In this document: in pieces, positions 1-9,255 of the stretch
How the letters are laid out: the number at the start of each line of letters is the position of its first letter
How positions within the stretch are numbered: the first letter of the stretch is position 1
NCBI GenBank assembly: GCA_956465555.1
Contig: OY101115.1
Coordinates: forward strand, 3,410,001-3,474,000
Direction: 5' to 3'
From: Nitzschia sp. pyKryTriq1
Taxonomy: Eukaryota > Bacillariophyta > Bacillariophyceae > Bacillariales > Bacillariaceae
DNA length: 64,000 nucleotides
The notes under the pieces: generated by a model
The model's database searches: none
Seen by the model: the letters and a program-made list of their open reading frames with translations, nothing else
What the model was told of the DNA's origin: nothing
Translations under genes and position numbers: made by a program

Positions 1-290
1 GACCACCCAAAGCTCGATTTGATCCGGAATGCCAGGTGGTTATAGAAGGCTTTGATCACACGTAAGTCATGACTTGCTGGATGAACAAGTATGGATGTAT
101 GCTGTAGGCGGTGATGGTAATTTGTTGCTTATAACGCATGACTGCATGTATCCCGATGTTTTGTATCTGCAGGTGCCCTTGGACAGGAACCGCTATTGGA
201 TCGAGGAATATGTTTTGGTTTCGAATTTTTGTGACGATGGTACCAGTGAATATTGCGTTTTCAGTTGTTTTGAGCATTCTCAATTTTTGA
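1..290 (+). CDS. DHHC-type protein S-acyltransferase, copy 1 (5' end outside window)
   Basis: Palmitoyltransferases of this family move a fatty acyl chain to cysteines of target proteins at membranes. Two exons are visible: 1..61, and 173..290 after a gtaagt donor and a ctgcag acceptor. The first exon reads FDPECQVVIEGFDHT and the second CPWTGTAIGSRNM followed by one hydrophobic helix and a stop, so the split active site is D-H-T-C instead of D-H-H-C. Exon borders and phase match copy 2 some 1.8 kb downstream, so the two are tandem duplicates. The protein ends right after this third helix, whereas the family usually has a fourth. The N-terminal part with the first two helices lies outside the window. 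I cannot tell whether this copy is active. Confidence 0.8.
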
Positions 291-987
291 GCTCTGGCTC
301 AAGATTTTCTGACTGCCACAAACTTGTTTTGAGCTCGGCCAATGATAATGGTTTAGTTCTCTTTGATTTACTGCGGCGTCTCATCTCAGAAAATTGTTTT
401 TGAGCTCGCTCTTCTCATTGCCGTTGTGTTTGAGAGATATCTGGGACAAACTCATGACTGGTGCTTTTAGCTTCTTACAAGCAGCGCTTCTAAAAGTGAT
501 TTTCTAAAGGCCTATTGTTTCTTATTTACGAGCTGGTTAGACGTTTGAAGTAGCAGCAGGTAAAATGGAAACACACATCTACCTAATTAGCATCAGACAA
601 TGACGAGGTACTGTACCGTTACGATGCTATACGAGGCTCATTTTCTCATTCAGAACCAGTACGAGTATGTACTGTCTACCTGGTAGTTGCCGGTATCTGG
701 TAGGCGTACGAACGGTGTGCGCATCAACAATCTTCAACGCAACGCGACGAGCAACGACTAGAAAATCTGCGCGGGCGGCCGGCGGCATTCCGGCATTGAA
801 CCGTGGTGGTTGCGCATAGCTTCTTGCAATTCGCGATGTATTCGTACCGGTAGGTACCAGTACGAGTAGATTTTTATATTACGGCACCAGGTACTGATAC
901 CGATCTTCTCCTTGTCTCTATTGTGCATCATCTCCATCAGCGCCGTCTACTAGAGAGATCGGTGAAGGAACCCGCAGTACGTACAAT
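291..987. other. Gene-free stretch between the two acyltransferase copies
   Basis: No supported gene. At 265-410 a short phrase close to TTGTTTTGAGCTC recurs three times downstream of the copy 1 stop. From about 600 to 870 the DNA is rich in GTAC-containing phrases (taccgttacg, taccggtaggtaccagtac), the family described in the findings. The segment should hold the copy 1 terminator and the copy 2 promoter. Confidence 0.6.
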
Positions 988-2218
988 ATGTCTCAGAGAA
1001 GAGGAGGAACGCACAAAGAACCCGCGATTGCAGTCGAGGAGGAGACGATTCCATTTGGAGAATCCCTCGAATTGCCTGCTGGCGGTCTGACGATGGAAAG
1101 GACGCCTCCCGAAGAAAGCACGGGAGCCAGTGCCCCGGCAGACGCACCCATTTCCTCGGGATCCTTGTCTCTGGATGCTCGCTATGAGTCGGAAACCCAG
1201 GCATTGAAATTGAAACAATGGAAGGAGGGCCATTTCGCAGCTGGAATGACACCTGGGACTTGGGGCGAAGAATATGGAAAATGGCGGCATAATTTCAGAG
1301 AGCAGTGCGTCGATTTGAGCAAGGACGATGGTAATCCTTGCGGATTTTGCTCGGCAATAGTATGCGGTGCTCTTGGTGCTGGTCGGGTAGGAAATATGGC
1401 GATTTTGAGGCAGTCCACAGAATGGGTCGAAGAGGAAGAAGAGGACGAAACTGGCGAAGTGAAGCCTCGGCGGTTTACTCGTCCAAAGCTGGATTTGGTT
1501 GCTGGGCCGGTGAGTACTGTAAACGGGTTTTGTATAGGTGGCTTGGTATATTATGTTGGATCGTTTGTTCTGACTTCTCTTCGCGCCTTTGCACCATACC
1601 TCTTGTGATGGTAGTATTGGCCAATGCTGTGTCTGGTCACCTACCCATTGATCTTTGGTGTCTCGATTGCGACACTTGTGTCGGCCATTCCGGGAAAACC
1701 CGCCATTATTATTATCTTTTGGGCAGTATGTACACTAGGACTGATCTATGCTCTGGCAATGACGGCCTTTCGGGACCCTGGCATTCTTCCTCGTCACCAT
1801 GACGCTCCAGATAGCTCTTGGCGATGGAGTGATCGAGCCCACTCCTACCGACCCAGGGGTGCGTGGTTTGATCCGGACACGGGTGTTATTGTGGAAGGTT
1901 TTGACCATACGTAAGTGACCTATCGTTGGATCGTATTGTACGCTCAGAGCATTGTAGATTGATTCTTTCTCTCTCGGGCGACGGGGGGGGGGGGGCACTA
2001 TGATGACGATGATTCTTCTTCCTCACACTCCTCCTCGTGTGTACGCACTGTCTGTCTAACTGTTCGTATGCTCACAATCATCAATACGGTACTGTAGTTG
2101 TCCCTGGACTGGAACAGCGATTGGCGCGAAGAACATGGGTTCCTTCCAGTGCTTTGTTGCACTCGTATTCATATGTCTAATTCTCGACATTGTTTTGTTA
2201 ACTGGGGGAATCCCTTAA
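988..2218 (+). CDS. DHHC-type protein S-acyltransferase, copy 2 (main splice form)
   Basis: Exons 988..1509, 1615..1910 and 2098..2218 give 312 residues; the borders are gtgagt/tag and gtaagt/tag and keep the frame. The first 174 residues are cytosolic in character, with an acidic EEEEEDE run near residue 155. Two helices follow (about 177-198 and 203-222), then the DPG phrase (RDPGILPR) typical of DHHC enzymes, then GFDHT/CPWTGTAIGAKNMGS with the catalytic Cys at residue 274, and a third helix (about 288-310) before the stop. The second His of DHHC is Thr. The cysteine-rich zinc region expected before the active site has lost its cysteines (RWSDRAHSYRPRGAWFDP). There is no fourth helix. Family membership is firm; enzyme activity is inferred from the retained Asp, His and Cys. 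Confidence 0.82.
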
Positions 2219-2249
2219 CTTTGATCCCTCCTTCCTTATTCCATCCCAG

Positions 2250-2491
2250 ATGTTGGTGGACTGGAGGTCCCATTGGAAAGAAGAACCATGGCTGGGTAAG
2301 AAAGAATTATGATGATACCCCGATATGGGGTACTATGCGTGAATAAATGGTTGGATGTCTGCTGTTTGTTCTCACTCTAATCAATCGACTTCTTCTTGCA
2401 GTTCAAAATTTTCCTGATTCTCATGTATACCTGCCTGCTGATGGATACGATGTTTCTTGTCCGGTGGTACAACCGACGACGAATCTACTAG
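2250..2491 (+). other. Alternative catalytic and terminal exons of the copy 2 acyltransferase
   Basis: Exon 2250..2295 reads CWWTGGPIGKKNHGW, clearly homologous to CPWTGTAIGAKNMGS of the exon at 2098. It follows a cccag acceptor with the same phase, so joining it to the donor at 1910 again completes DHTC (ACA in place of ACT). A gtaaga donor at 2296 and a ttgcag acceptor before 2402 lead to exon 2402..2491, which encodes a hydrophobic helix ending RWYNRRRIY and a stop. This form would have 317 residues. Only 31 bases separate the two alternative exons, too few for an intron, so they would be mutually exclusive. It could instead be a relic exon that is no longer used. Confidence 0.6.
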
Positions 2492-3051
2492 AGTACGTGT
2501 AGTTTAGGAACTTTGTACTACGAGAGGTAAAATAATTCATGATTAGGCCGAATCATCTCCATTGCGTAGGCTACTAGTAGATAGTAGATATTCGAAATTC
2601 ATCAGGTGATTACATCTCTATTATTACTCGTAGTAAACTGTAGAGATTGCACGGATGGCATGACGCTCGCTCCTAGCTCGCACTACTCGTACCTGGTACT
2701 ACAATAGAGTAGAGGGATTGACTTATTCGAACCTTTGGAATCATTGGATTAAATTCGAGAGTCGCGCGCCGGCCGATCTGCTGCCAAAACAGGCGAAAAA
2801 GAGGAGGGGAAGGACAACGCAACAATGACCAAAAACCGCCGACACGCGATACTCGCAAACAGTGACCAAGCCGAGGGAGACACGAAATACTAGACTACAG
2901 TACTTGTACCACGATCGAGACCGAGAGCGACGACGACAAACCACAAAATCATCCCTTTCTTGTCATCTTCCGATCGATAGAACCATCGTATCGGTATTGT
3001 AGAAAGATAAAGCACGTGTATTGATTCCAGAGCAGTTGCAATAATTTTATC
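2492..3051. other. Gene-free stretch upstream of the Cys-tail membrane protein
   Basis: No gene seen. It holds AT-rich text with scattered tagtag and tactcgtac phrases and should contain the promoter of the gene starting at 3052. Confidence 0.5.
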
Positions 3052-4069
3052 ATGAAGATCTACGCGCTTGCCTTACTACTATCGCTGGTCTTTGCTGCCT
3101 CCTCCGAGGCGGAAACCTCGATCATCCGCCGTCGGTTACAGGACGGGGGAGAAGACTCATCATCATCGGAGGCACCCTCACCAGCCCTATTCGAGAGTTT
3201 CGACACTCCTCCGCCGACAGTGAGCGGCTTCGATGGCGGAGAGCCAACTGTGGGTGTCCCGACCGATGGAATTCCTACGATTGATGAGGGCTCCGAGTTT
3301 GGTGGATCTCCAGTGGACGAAACTCCTACAAACATGGATGGATTTGGTGGTGACAACGAGACACCTGCTCCTGGTGATAGTGAAGGCACTCCTACTGATG
3401 AATTTGATTACGAGACACTTGATCCTGCTGAATCGACTTACACAGATTCACCAGTGGAGGCACCCACGACGGGAGATTATGAAACACCAGTAGCAGCACC
3501 ACCGACATACAAACCTCGTCCTACTACGCCGGAGTATTATGAAACTCCTGCTCCTAGTCCCAGACCCGAGGCCGCGTATGTTCCTAATGACGACGATCCT
3601 CTTCAGCCTGTGAATCCTGATATCAACGGTGACGAAGCTTCGTGGGGCTGGCAGGACTCGTCGGTCGAGGAAGTCGAGCACGATCGTACCGTTCTTATCG
3701 CATTGTCGGTCACCTTTGCTTTCGGTATTCTCTTGTCTATCATCACTGCGCATCAAACTCTGCAGAATCCAGGTGGTTGCTGTGCCAGGTATGTGCATCC
3801 TACTGTACCCTACACTACTGGGTGTACACAACTCGCTTTTTCAAGTTCGCACTCACATACATATTGGCCTTCTTGCTGCACCTTTTTTTGTTTTCTATTC
3901 TATTCTTCACCACAGCATTTGCCGTATCTTTGTCGCCTGTACGTGTGCGATTACGCGTTGCGTATGCTTTCCCTGCCGTGCCATTTGTGGTTGTACGAAT
4001 AGTGACCGAAGAACCCATGAAATGATCTTGGAGAATAACAACTACACCCATGATTTGGAGCTGAGCTAA
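3052..4069 (+). CDS. Secreted/type I membrane protein with Pro-Thr-Glu-rich ectodomain and Cys-rich tail
   Basis: Exons 3052..3788 and 3916..4069 (gtatgt donor, ccacag acceptor) give 296 residues. Residues 1-20 are a signal peptide (MKIYALALLLSLVFAASSEA). Residues 25-205 are acidic and rich in Pro, Thr and Gly with ETPxP phrases, as in wall- or surface-associated diatom proteins. One helix (LIALSVTFAFGILLSII) lies near 213-232. Right after it comes GGCCAS, and the second exon continues with ICRIFVACTCAITRCVC and further cysteines, about ten Cys in thirty residues, then an acidic end. With this topology the Cys-rich tail would face the cytosol, a good setting for S-acylation. No named domain is recognised; function unknown. 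Without the intron the frame continues to a different, implausible tail. Confidence 0.75.
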
Positions 4070-4344
4070 AAGACGACAAGAATGGAACGGAATAGAATGG
4101 AAGAGAAATTAGTGACATTCATTATTGTCAGGGACAAGTAAAATTTTGGCAATTCGATGCTTCTCTATTATGAGGACGTCTGTTTTGGGGGGCTGGGCAC
4201 TGGGCACCCGTACTCCTCGTCGTGCATAGTGATTGATTCCTTAGAGTAGTTGAAAAATAGGAGTCCTCTGGTACCGGTAGTAGGAGTATAAGGTTTTGCT
4301 TGTGGGATTTGTTAGGTTGCAAAAGACTCCTTCGTTAGGTCCCT

Positions 4345-5814
4345 TCATCGACGGCGAACAAAAGCATTCAGAGCCAAGGAAGACATGGTAGCTGCAAGTA
4401 AGGCCACGGCAGCCTGGCCAAGTATAAGGAGGGTATGAGTTGAATTGGACAGTGCATGATCACGATTTTTTCGCCCTTTCTTCCATAATATGTCCTCCTC
4501 TTCTTGAATCAAGCGAGCGATCATTTCATCCTCTTGTAAAGCTTGCTTTTGGGTAGTATTTTCGTTCCTAGCCAACACTGTTTGCCGCCATGCATCCAAT
4601 CGAGAATAATACGCAAGCTTCATGCTTTGAGTTCTGCTATCTTGCTGGCAGCTATCAAGCTTGTCCACAATTTGAAAGACCGCCACATCCAAAGCCTGAC
4701 AGGGGATGGCGGAATGTACTGTTCTCTGGCAAGGTTGACACCGCCTCTCTTCCACCCAAATGTAGCCAGCATCTTGCTCCTCGGCAATATCACGAGGCAA
4801 AAAGCCATCCACTTCCCAGCAAGCAGTACAAACCGTGCAACCACAATCTAAAGCTAGGGCTCCGACAAGAACATCTTTACAGCACGGGCAAACAAAGTTG
4901 GATGGAATCAGTTCTTCAGCCTCGTAACCGCATGTCGCCCAAGGCCGCCTGATGGTTCCATCCACCTGCATGGCGTCATCGAAAGGTGGTGGAGATGGAG
5001 GAAGTGGCAAGAGTTTCTGGGGTGGACCTGTAGTAGCTAACACCACCTTTGCCATTTCTCGCAATTGATCCCAATCAAACTCGGTGAAGTGAGAATACCA
5101 CGCTCCAGTATTGGTATTACAAGTATTGTTCCCAGAAACGTCACGTAGCAGCTGGTTCGCTATCGCTTCGAAAGCAAAACGTTCATGATCAAGAATGCGT
5201 GTTGTTAAAGTCCTAGTTCTCAGGCCAGAAGACGATTCCGACTTGCTATCATCATACTCCGTTGATTCTACGGTGGAAGCCGCGTCGTCCAGGAAGAATC
5301 TCTGATAGGAAAGTGCGTCCGTACAAACGGTGGAGAGAGCATTGACGCTGCCCGGCACAAAATTCGGATGAGGAGAAACAACCCACATGTCCTGAGATGG
5401 TTCCGGGACAGGAATGGACGATCCCGATGGAGCGGAGGACACAATCGTGCTCATGGTACGGTCTTCGGTGTCCTCGCTCTCCGTATCTCGCCCGTGGTGA
5501 TGGTGGTGGCGCTGGATCAGCCCAGCCAGCGTCCCCGGTGGAAGACTCACAATGGAACCAAAGTCTTGCAGAGTGTCACTATCGAGCGAAAAGGTACCAT
5601 TGAAGGACAGTGCGTCGCTTCCTGCGGAGTCATGTGATGACAGCACTGTCGTCTCGTACATTCCACCCAGAGAGGATTCTTCATTTTCTTCTTCGTCGTC
5701 ACCGTCACCGTCGGAAAGTTCTTCCTTGTTCTCTTCCTCCGCCGCCGTCACAGAATTCTCTACCTCGTAGTCTGTCGAGAAATCCAGAAAATCTTCAAAC
5801 GGTGAAAACGACAT
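4345..5814 (-). CDS. Tail-anchored RING-like zinc-binding protein (possible E3 ubiquitin ligase)
   Basis: A single exon of 489 residues. Residues 1-130 are acidic and Ser-rich with a run of five His. Near 307-366 lies a RING-like module: CPCC, then DCGCTVCTACW, then RRCQPCQ. The spacing C-x2-C, C-x-C-x2-C-x2-C, C-x2-C fits a RING finger, but the position usually held by His is Cys. A charged helical stretch rich in Glu and Lys follows (about 415-450), and the C-terminus carries a hydrophobic segment (LLILGQAAVALLAATMSSLA) and ends VRRR, which suggests insertion as a tail anchor. RING proteins usually pass ubiquitin from an E2 to a substrate; that role is inferred, and the substrate is unknown. 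Confidence 0.7.
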   Translation of the reverse strand: MSFSPFEDFLDFSTDYEVENSVTAAEEENKEELSDGDGDDEEENEESSLGGMYETTVLSSHDSAGSDALSFNGTFSLDSDTLQDFGSIVSLPPGTLAGLIQRHHHHHGRDTESEDTEDRTMSTIVSSAPSGSSIPVPEPSQDMWVVSPHPNFVPGSVNALSTVCTDALSYQRFFLDDAASTVESTEYDDSKSESSSGLRTRTLTTRILDHERFAFEAIANQLLRDVSGNNTCNTNTGAWYSHFTEFDWDQLREMAKVVLATTGPPQKLLPLPPSPPPFDDAMQVDGTIRRPWATCGYEAEELIPSNFVCPCCKDVLVGALALDCGCTVCTACWEVDGFLPRDIAEEQDAGYIWVEERRCQPCQRTVHSAIPCQALDVAVFQIVDKLDSCQQDSRTQSMKLAYYSRLDAWRQTVLARNENTTQKQALQEDEMIARLIQEEEDILWKKGRKNRDHALSNSTHTLLILGQAAVALLAATMSSLALNAFVRRR

Positions 5815-6408
5815 CAGCTCGATATTAGTGAACTTCTCGTCTGCAAAGAAAGGAAATGAGGATATTGATCGATGACTATCTCCGTGTCATTGCATCAAAG
5901 CTTTCCATGAGCAAGGATGTGAAGATTGATTGCAATGGTTGACGTTTGACGTTTTCTGGAGATCGCCTTCTGCCGCGTGTTTGCCTCGCTTGTGACCTCG
6001 CGTGCTACTCGTAGCTCTCTCCACACCATTGTCGCGACCCAGCGAGCGATCTTCCACGCATTTTTTACGCGTACGAGTGCGAGAGATACACAACAGTCAC
6101 GACTCGGGTGGTCAATCGGGAACCTTGGAGAAATTGGATCGGACAGCCTGCCTAACAAGAAGGCGGTACGATGGTCGTTGGTCGTGTACTGGTAGTCGGT
6201 CTGATGGATTTCTAACTACTGTAGGTACTTCTTGGGCAACACTTGTCTTGTACCGGTACTATACTACGCTTACAGGGTACTGAGTGTTCAGATAGAGTAG
6301 AGACAAGACATGATGCTTCCAAGACCAGGGCTACGGAAAAAGAGCAATGCATTTTTTAAGAACGTTTCCTACTACTACTAGTACGTACTGTAGTACAACT
6401 AGTCCTGG

Positions 6409-6480
6409 CTAGTCTACAACAAGGAGTTGTTGGAGGATGAGCACGATAGTAGGAGAAGTTATGCTTCGCATGGTGGTATT
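6409..6480 (+). repeat. Diverged direct repeat, copy A (copy B at 6769-6832)
   Basis: Both copies share ctagtctac, agttgttggagg, cgatagtaggag and ttcgcat in the same order, with small insertions and deletions between these blocks. They are about 360 bases apart and flank the hairpin at 6621-6645. No coding role is visible. Confidence 0.6.
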
Positions 6481-6620
6481 CCTGGCAGGAGCCTGATCCT
6501 TTGTTGAATCGCGCAAGCGAGCTAGACGAAGGATGCAAGCACAGGAGTAATGTAGGTTCCATCGTCTCTGTGTAGATTTGCAGACGACTCCTCTCTAATA
6601 GAGAGAGCACGGGAGAAAAG

Positions 6621-6645
6621 AGTCCACTGAGTCAATCAGTGGACT
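6621..6645. repeat. Perfect 10-bp inverted repeat
   Basis: The arms agtccactga and tcagtggact are exact reverse complements around a 5-base loop (gtcaa). It lies downstream of the methyltransferase stop, so it could form in that transcript's 3' region. Confidence 0.7.
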
Positions 6646-6768
6646 GTCGGGCGTGGCTACGAACTGTCATTCCGGCATAAGAGAGATTCATTGCTCTCGA
6701 ACGTCAAGGTAGTAGACTTGCTAAATTAGGCAGTGCACTTTTTCGCTGCTTTACGATATGCATTTCCA

Positions 6769-6832
6769 ACTAGTCTACAAGTTGTTGGAGGCTGATGACG
6801 ATAGTAGGAGGAGTTATTCTTCGCATCGTATT
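6769..6832 (+). repeat. Diverged direct repeat, copy B
   Basis: Partner of the segment at 6409-6480; it shares the same ordered blocks but is shorter and lacks the base run between ctagtctac and agttgttgg. Confidence 0.6.
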
Positions 6833-6895
6833 GTACTAATCTAGATGTTCTTGTACGTGTGCTGGGTCAAATGGTTTCTCCTTCACTAACCACAA

Positions 6896-7798
6896 TTATG
6901 GTGCTGCCTCTGCACTATCCACGGCACCCTTCTTCTTCCTCTTTCGTTTCTTCAAACCTCGTTCGAATGCAGAAATCGAGATTTCAGCATAGCGTTCTTG
7001 CTCTAGATTCTTTTCCTTCATCTCTCGTTCCGTCTTTGTCAGTCCAGCATCTTGCGATTTAATGACGATTCCAGCTACATGTGGCTTCAAAACCAGATCG
7101 ACGTCATCATAACCCATAGGCTCAAAAACAGGGAAAGGCTCTTCGTTGAGCTCCTCTCCTTCCGCCGAAAGTGTCTGAACGCTTAAATTTGCCAAATAGT
7201 CAAGATAAGATACTCCATCGATCTCGGGCGGTTCCACAAAAAGTAAGCGACCACCAGGTTTCAAGACACGAGCTGCTTCTTGGACGCTCTTTTTCCAGTC
7301 TAGTCCTTTTTCAACCATTCTGTCACAGGCGGCCAAACTAATGACAACGTCAACGCTCTCGTCGGCTGTTTCCTTGAGATCATCGGCTCGCTGATTAACA
7401 ATGTCCACTCGTCCAGCATTGCGCGTTTTTTCCTGCTGCCTGAGCTGTCGTTCGATAGCGACTGGAAGAATACCATCTGGTTCAACTGTGGAGGTAATCA
7501 ACTTATCGATGGTTCGAGGAATAAAGGTAACAGCGCGTCCGTCTTCGCATCCCAGTTGAAGGCAAACATCGGCCGTCCTGGGAGTCTGGTTCGTGACAAG
7601 TGCAGCAGCAATCCATTCTACCCGCATGTACGTGACCATATCCAGACCCATCTGAAGAGGAGCGACTCGGGGGCGAGAAGAAGCCATTTCACGCATCATC
7701 ATTGGGGACTGGGAGCCCGAACCCGGCACCATAAAGGCTCCGCAACTCAAGCAGCATGACAATAGGAGGCAGGCAAAGCGTCTGCAGTTTAACATCAT
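6896..7798 (-). CDS. Plastid-targeted class I SAM-dependent methyltransferase
   Basis: A single exon of 300 residues. Residues 1-22 are a hydrophobic signal (LLLSCCLSCGAF) ending in an ASAF-like motif, followed by a Ser/Arg-rich stretch, the bipartite address of diatom plastid proteins. The Rossmann methyltransferase core is visible: CLQLGCEDGRAV (motif I, usually GCGxG), then VDVVISLAACDRM, and ARVLKPGGRLLFVEPPE, the phrase common in UbiE/methyltransferase-11 enzymes. The C-terminus is strongly basic (GLKKRKRKKK). The substrate cannot be told; small molecules of pigment, quinone or lipid pathways are typical for such enzymes. Confidence 0.75.
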   Translation of the reverse strand: MMLNCRRFACLLLSCCLSCGAFMVPGSGSQSPMMMREMASSRPRVAPLQMGLDMVTYMRVEWIAAALVTNQTPRTADVCLQLGCEDGRAVTFIPRTIDKLITSTVEPDGILPVAIERQLRQQEKTRNAGRVDIVNQRADDLKETADESVDVVISLAACDRMVEKGLDWKKSVQEAARVLKPGGRLLFVEPPEIDGVSYLDYLANLSVQTLSAEGEELNEEPFPVFEPMGYDDVDLVLKPHVAGIVIKSQDAGLTKTEREMKEKNLEQERYAEISISAFERGLKKRKRKKKGAVDSAEAAP

Positions 7799-8632
7799 GT
7801 CTCACTTTACTCTCAACTGTTTCAACTCCAAATTTTTGAATGCCGGCAAAGCAGAAGATGCCAAAATAATCTTTTCGACAGACTTCTGAACGAGGAACCC
7901 GAGTGTTTCTCTGTACCGTTACCGTGGTTGGTTTATGGCGAGATCTTCGATCTTCATCGTGGGGGCGAGATTGCTTGGCGTGAGAAAAGAACGAAGAACG
8001 AAGAAGCCATTGTTTATCGCTTGGAGCCGCGTTCTCGCGCAATACAATAGTGCTGACGTCATCTTCCACCTGGCACAGTTTCGGTATAAGTATTTGTATA
8101 GATATGCTAAATACCTATAGAAATACCATAATACCACGGAATTTGAAGAAAACAAAAACAAAGAAGCTCGCCTATTTCGCGCGAGAGCGCGATTGGACGG
8201 CTTCGATCGCGATGGAGCGCGGAAAGTTGAACTCCAAATCCTCGCGATCCTTTAGTTCCGGAGCCATGGCGTATCGCGCGGAGGATCGCGACCTCAACAA
8301 CTGACGTCGTATCGCAGAGAGGCAAAAGCAAGAGCCCTCGGCCCGTGGTTTCGTTTTCATCAGTGTCACTTTCGCGTAAGGTGCGTTTGCTGGATGCTCT
8401 AGATTTGCAACCATGGTGTTATCCATGGGATAGTTGCCTTTCAGAGAGAGGTTATGCCCTGTTGGTGTGGTTGGAATAGGATGATGCACCATGGAATGAC
8501 AGTGAGGGCTGGATTTTGGTGTTAGCGTTTCTTTGAAGTCGAGCCGTTGGCGCCGCGGTGTCGTGTTGTTCGAGACCTGTCCTTACTAATATCGCCTCTT
8601 CGTTCCTGATGCAGATCTTAAAACAAGACAAA
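7799..8632. other. Divergent intergenic region of two plastid-protein genes
   Basis: Between the starts of the methyltransferase (minus) and the Rieske-like gene (plus). No gene is supported. It should carry both promoters. A gatgcag just before 8615 could be the acceptor of a 5' leader intron of the plus-strand gene. Confidence 0.5.
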
Positions 8633-9255
8633 ATGAAGCTTTCCATCCTTGCCTCCCTTGTCGCCAGCGCCGCTGCTTTCACGGCTGCCCCGCAGAAGTC
8701 CGGTGTAAGTTGCAGCCTGTGTTGTGTTGAATACACTCAACTTCAGCCATTATATCTCACCGTGTTCATTGATAGGTTTCTAGCACCGCACTTAGCATGG
8801 CCAAATTCAAGTCGAAGCTTCAATACGTCCCGTGCATCTCCGTTGAGGATCTTCCCGACCCGGGTTCGGCCACTTCGGGTGTTGCTGCCGGACTTGCTAT
8901 CTGCATTGCCGTTGACCCCAAGGGAGGAGTCTACGCCCTTGGAGACAAGTGCCCCCCTGTCAACCAACCCCTTTCTTTCGGTAAGGTCAACGCCGATGGA
9001 ACCATCCAAGACCCCGTTCTAGGAACCAAGTTCTCCTTGAAGACTGGAGAAGTTGTTGGAGCATGGTGCCCATCCGGAATTGGAAAGCTCATCGGAGGAG
9101 CTTTCTCCCCCATCGGTGTCCCCACTTACCCCGTCAAGAAGAGCGGAAAAACAATTGATGTCCAAGTTGATGTGAATGCCAAGTTCAACTTCGAAGCCAA
9201 CTACTGGTCTGGTATTTTGGATGCCCAAGGCAAGTCCGACGGCAAGTACTACTAA
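8633..9255 (+). CDS. Plastid-targeted Rieske-like protein lacking the ligand histidines
   Basis: Exons 8633..8704 and 8776..9255 (gtaagt/gatag) give 183 residues. The N-terminus MKLSILASLVASAAAFTAAP is a signal peptide with an ASAFAP-type site, followed by a short transit stretch. The body resembles a Rieske fold: YALGDKCPPVNQPLSFG, then DPVLGTKFSLKTGEVVGAWCPS. A true Rieske site has C-x-H and C-x2-H; here the two cysteines remain but both histidines are replaced (Asn and another residue), so binding of a normal 2Fe-2S cluster is unlikely. The codons are strongly biased toward C-ending forms, as in the antenna gene at 51844, which suggests high expression. A structural or photosystem-associated role is possible but not shown. 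Confidence 0.75.

Larger units (their letters stand above)
5815..6895. other. Gene-free stretch with a duplicated segment and a hairpin
   Basis: No gene is supported. It holds the promoter of the RING-like gene at one end, a diverged direct repeat (copies near 6409 and 6769) and a perfect 10-bp inverted repeat at 6621, each listed separately. Confidence 0.6.

Noticed and set aside
3789-4002. Unspliced tail of the membrane protein
   Set aside because: A gtatgt donor and a ccacag acceptor give a Cys-rich tail, which continues the GGCC context better.
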